NCBI RefSeq assembly: GCF_024166365.1
Contig: NC_064839.1
Coordinates: 35,538,378 to 35,602,377, forward strand
DNA length: 64,000 bases
Origin: Elephas maximus indicus
Lineage: Eukaryota > Chordata > Mammalia > Proboscidea > Elephantidae
Direction: 5' to 3'
The notes under the pieces were generated by a model. The model searched no databases and was not told where the DNA came from. It saw only the letters and a program-made list of their open reading frames with translations. How positions within the stretch are numbered: the stretch's first letter is position 1; every line of letters begins with the position of its first letter. Below are positions 60,269-64,000 of the stretch, one piece after another. Made by a program: the position numbers and the translations under genes.

Positions 60269-63200
60269 CTTTTTTTAATTGTGCTTTAAGTGAAAGTTTA
60301 CAAATCAAGGCAGTCTCTCATACAAAAATTTATATACACCTTTTTTTACTATGTACTCCTACTTGCTCCACCCCTAATGAGACAGCACACTCCTTCTCTC
60401 AACCCTGTATTCCCTGTGTCAATTCAGCTAGCTTCTGTCCCACTCTGCCTTCCCATCTCCCCTCCAGACAGACGCTGCCCACATAGTCTCATCTGTCTAC
60501 TTGAGCCAAGAAGCTCACACCTCACCAGTATCATTTTCTATCCCATAGTCCAATCCCTGTCTGAAGAGTTGGCTTTGGGAATGGTTCCTGTCTTGGGCTA
60601 ACAGAATGTCTGGAGACCGTGACCTCTGGGGTCCTGTAGTCTCAGTCAGACCATTAAATCTGGTCTTTTTATGAGAATTTGAGGTCTGCATCCCACTGCT
60701 CTTCTGTTCCCTCAGGGGTTCTCTGTCGTGTTCCCTGTCAGGGCAGTCATCAGTTGTAGTTGGGCACCATCTAGTTCTTCTGGGCTCTGGCTGATGTTTC
60801 TGGTTTATGTGGCCCTTTCTGTCTCTTGGGCTCATAATTATCTTGTGTCTTTGGTGTTCTTCATAGTGCTTTGCTCCAGGTGGGTTGAGACCAATTGATG
60901 CATCTTGGCTGCTTGCTAGCATTTAAGACCTCAGATGCCACTCACCAAAGTGGGATGCAGAATGTTTTCTTGATAGATTTTATTATGTCAATTGAACTAG
61001 ATGTCCCCTGAAACCCTGGTCCCCAGATCCCCCCCGCCCCTGCTACTCTGGCCTTCAAAGTGTTCAGTTTATTCAAGAAACGTCTTTGCTTTTGGTTTAG
61101 TCCAGTTGTGCTGATCTCTCCTGTATTATGTGTTGTCCATCCCGTCACCTAAAATATCTTATCTACTATCTAATTAGTGAGTACCCCTCTCCCTCCCACC
61201 CTACCCTCATAAGCATCAAAGAATATTTTCTTCTCTGTTTAAACTATTTCTTAAGCTCTTATAATAGTGGTCTCATACAATATTTGTCCTTTTACAACTG
61301 ACTAATTTCACTCACCATAATGCCTTCCAGATTCCTCCACGTTAAGAAATGTTTCACAGATTCATCAGTGTTCTCTGCTGATGTGCAGTATTCCATTGTG
61401 TAAATATACCATACTTTATTTATCCATTCATCTGTTGATGGGCACCTTGGTTGCTTCCATCTTTTCGGTATTGTAAACAGTGCTGCAATGAACATGGATG
61501 TGCATATATCTGTATAAAGGCTCTTACTTCTCTAGGATATATTCCAAAGAGTAGGATTGCTGGATCTTATGGTATTTCTCTTTCTAGCTTTTTAAGGATG
61601 CACCAAATCCATTTCCAAAGTGGTTGTACAATTTTGCATCCCCCCCAGCAGTATGTATGTGTTCCAGTCTCTCCACAACCTCTCCAGCATTTATTATTTT
61701 GTGTTTTCAGGATTAAGGCCAGCCTCGTTACAGTGAGATGGTATCTCATTTCAGTTTTATTTGCATTTCTCTAATGGCTAAAGATGGTGAGCATTTCCTC
61801 ATGTATCTGTTAGCTGCCTGAATGTCTTCTTTGGTGAAGTACCTGTTCATATCCTTTGCCCATTTTTTAATTGGGTTATTTGTCTTTTTGTTGTTGAGTT
61901 TTTGCAGTATCATGTAGATTTTAGAGATCAGATACTGATTGGAAATGTCATAGCTAAAAACTTTTTCCCAGTCTGTAGGTAATCTTTTCACTCTTTTGGT
62001 GAAGCCTTTGGATGAGCATAGGTGTTTGATTTTTAGGAGCTCGCAGTTATCTAGTTTCTCTTCTGGTGTTTGTAGTAATGTTTTGTATACTGTTTTGCCA
62101 TGTATTAGGGCATTGTATTGTCCATGTATTAGCATTGTCCCTATTTTTTCTTCCATGATCTTTATCATTTTAGATTTTATATTTAGGTCTTTGATCCATT
62201 TTTTTGTTTGTTTTTAAGTACTGTTTTATTAGATGGCTTCAACTACATCTGTGCAGCCTTGCACCCTCTTACAGCAACTTCATCTCTCAGTGACCTCATC
62301 TATAAAGTGGGATGAGGGAATTCCCATGCCTCCCAGATTTGGGAGCCAAAGTGCTGCTCATGAAAGTGTATCCAATCAATTTCTTTTTTAAAAAACTTTT
62401 ATTGTGCTTTAAGTGAAAGTTTACAAATCAAGTCAGTCTCCCATACAAAAATTTGTATACACCTTGCTATATACTCCTAGTTGCTCTCCCCTTTGATCCA
62501 TTTTGAGTTAGTTTTTGTGCATGGTGTGAGGAAGGTTTTTGTTTTTTTCGCAGATGGATATCCAGTTATGTCAGCACCATTTGTTAAAGAGACTGTCTTT
62601 TCCCTCATTTAACTGACTTTGGTCCTTTGTCAAATATCAGCTGCTCATATGTGGATGGATTTATGTCTGGATTCTCAATTCTGTTCCATTGGTCTATGTT
62701 TCTCTTGTACCAGTACCAGGTTGTTTTGACTACTGTGGCAGTATAACAGATTCTAAAATAAGGTAGTGTGAGGCCTCCCACTTTGTTCTTCTCTTTCAGT
62801 AATACTTTACTTTTCCGGGGCCTCTTTTCCCTCCATATGATGTTGGTGATTTGTTTCTCTGTCTCATTAAAAACTGTTGGAATTTGAATTGGAATTGCTT
62901 TGTGTCTATAGATTGCTTTTGGTAGAATACACTTTTTTACAATGTTGAGTCTTCCTATCCATGAGCAAGGTATGTTTTTCCACTTGTGTAGGTCTCTCTT
63001 GGTTTCTTGCAGTAGTGTCTTGTAGTTTTGTTTGTATAAGTCTTTTACATCTCTCGTTAGATTTTTTCCTAAGTATTTTATCTTCTTGGGGGCCACTGTA
63101 AATGGTACTGATTTGGTGATCTCCTCTTTGACGTTCTCTTTGTTGGTGTAGAGAAATCCAACTGATTTTTTTATGTTTATCTTATATCCTGATACTCTGC

Positions 63201-64000
63201 TGAACTATTAGTTTCAGTAGTTTTCTTGAGGATTCTTTAGGGTTTTCTTTGTATAAGATCATGTCATCCGTAAATAAGAGATACTTTTACTTCTTCCTTA
63301 CCAGTCTGGATGCGCTTTATTTCTTTTTCTAGCCTAATTGCTCTGGCTAGGACCTCCAGCACAATGTTGAATAAGAGTGGTGATAAGGGGCATCCTTGCC
63401 TGGTTCCCATTCTCAAGGGAAATGCTTTCAGTCTCTCCCCATTTAGTATGATGTTGGCCATTGGCTTTGTATAAATGCCCTTTATTATGTTGAGGAATTT
63501 TCCTTCTATTCCTATTTTGCTAAGAGTTTTTCATGAATGTGTGTTGAACTTTGTCAAATGCCTTTTCTGCATCAATTGATAAGATCATGTAGTTCTTTTC
63601 TTCTGTTTTATTTATATGATGGGGTTACACTAATTGTTTTTCTAAGGTTGAACCATCCCTGCATATCTGGTATGAATCCCACTTGGTCCTGGTGAATTAT
63701 TTTTTGATATGTTGTTGAATGCTATTGGCTAGAATTTTGTTAAGGATTTTTGCATCTATGTTCATGAGGGATATATGTCTCTAATCTTTTTTTGTGGTGT
63801 CTTTTCCTGGTTTTGGTATCAGGGATATGCTGGCTTCATAGAATGAGTTTTGGAGTATTCCAACCTTTTCTATGTGCTGAAATACCTTTAGTAGTAGTGG
63901 TGTTAACTCTTCTCTGAAAGTTTGGTAGAGCTTATCCACTGAAGCGTCAGGGTCAGGGCTTTTTTTGTTGTTGTTGTTGTGACTTTTTTCATTGCCTTTT
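60269..64000 (-). mobile_element. L1 LINE: 3'UTR and 3' half of ORF2, antisense, running off the window
   Basis: The 3'UTR (60269 to about 61250) repeats the content of 59540-60268. ORF2 then reads leftward from the window end. The reverse transcriptase has [16 protein letters not shown] (near 63400), followed by a catalytic box that reads FTDD after a one-base frameshift where L1 has FADD. Next come [34 protein letters not shown] and [13 protein letters not shown], and the C-terminal region WAKDMNRYFTKEDIQAANRY and CPSTDEWINKVWYIYTMEY. Several frameshifts make this copy inactive. It is interrupted by the insertion at 62203-62490. At least 3.7 kb are in the window; the 5' end lies beyond it. 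Confidence 0.93.
62203..62490 (-). mobile_element. Short L1 insertion with a 3'-transduced segment, inside the larger L1
   Basis: A 288 bp insertion flanked by CTTTGATCCATTTT (62189-62202 and 62491-62504). On the minus strand it reads: about 100 bp of L1 3'UTR end (gtatacaaatttttgtatgg .. tcacttaaagcacaataaaa), an A-rich junction, about 165 bp of non-L1 sequence with a MIR-like core, AATAAA (62225-62230), then a second A-rich tail. This order is that of an L1 transcript that ran past its own poly(A) signal. Confidence 0.8.

Overview
The window is mammalian nuclear DNA from an afrotherian, most likely an elephant or a close paenungulate relative. This rests on many copies of the tRNA-headed AfroSINE family (core reading CCCTGGTGG..CAGTGGTTAAG), on an RTE LINE whose 3' tail resembles the tail of those SINEs, and on gene order. 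The order SNTB2 > VPS4A > / < PDF < COG8 / NIP7 > / < TMED6 is the block found on human chromosome 16q22.1. I identified the genes by recognising translated exons from memory, not by a search.

Layout. 1-10 kb: the last two coding exons of SNTB2 and a long probable 3'UTR that carries a head-to-head AfroSINE pair. 10-13.4 kb: old L1M, L2-like, L1 and RTE debris. 13.5-25.2 kb: complete VPS4A (11 coding exons, 437 codons) starting in a CpG island. 25.2-30.7 kb: intergenic DNA holding a near full-length but dead 3.2 kb RTE LINE with target-site duplications. 30.7-39.3 kb, minus strand: PDF (2 exons) lying immediately downstream of COG8 (5 exons); the COG8 poly(A) signal is only 164 bp from the PDF start codon. 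39.2-42 kb: NIP7 (5 exons), divergent from COG8 across a 275 bp shared promoter. 42.4-48.3 kb, minus strand: TMED6 (4 exons).

48.3-64 kb holds no host gene that I can see. It is a nest of elements. An RTE fragment is split by a class III (ERVL-type) retroviral fossil with paired LTRs. That fossil holds a solo LTR of a second family and a second LTR element, and both of the second element's LTRs carry their own AfroSINEs. Two abutting antisense L1 copies follow and run off the window. The larger L1 contains a 288 bp insertion that looks like an L1 3' transduction.

The genes share no pathway. VPS4A is the ESCRT-III ATPase, COG8 a Golgi tethering subunit, TMED6 a p24-family cargo protein, PDF a mitochondrial deformylase, NIP7 a ribosome-biogenesis factor, and SNTB2 a dystrophin-complex adaptor. 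All five complete genes keep open frames with GT-AG introns. I see no sign of a novel biochemical system. The points of interest are gene architecture (COG8/PDF overlap, COG8/NIP7 bidirectional promoter, VPS4A uORF and NAGNAG acceptor) and transposon archaeology.
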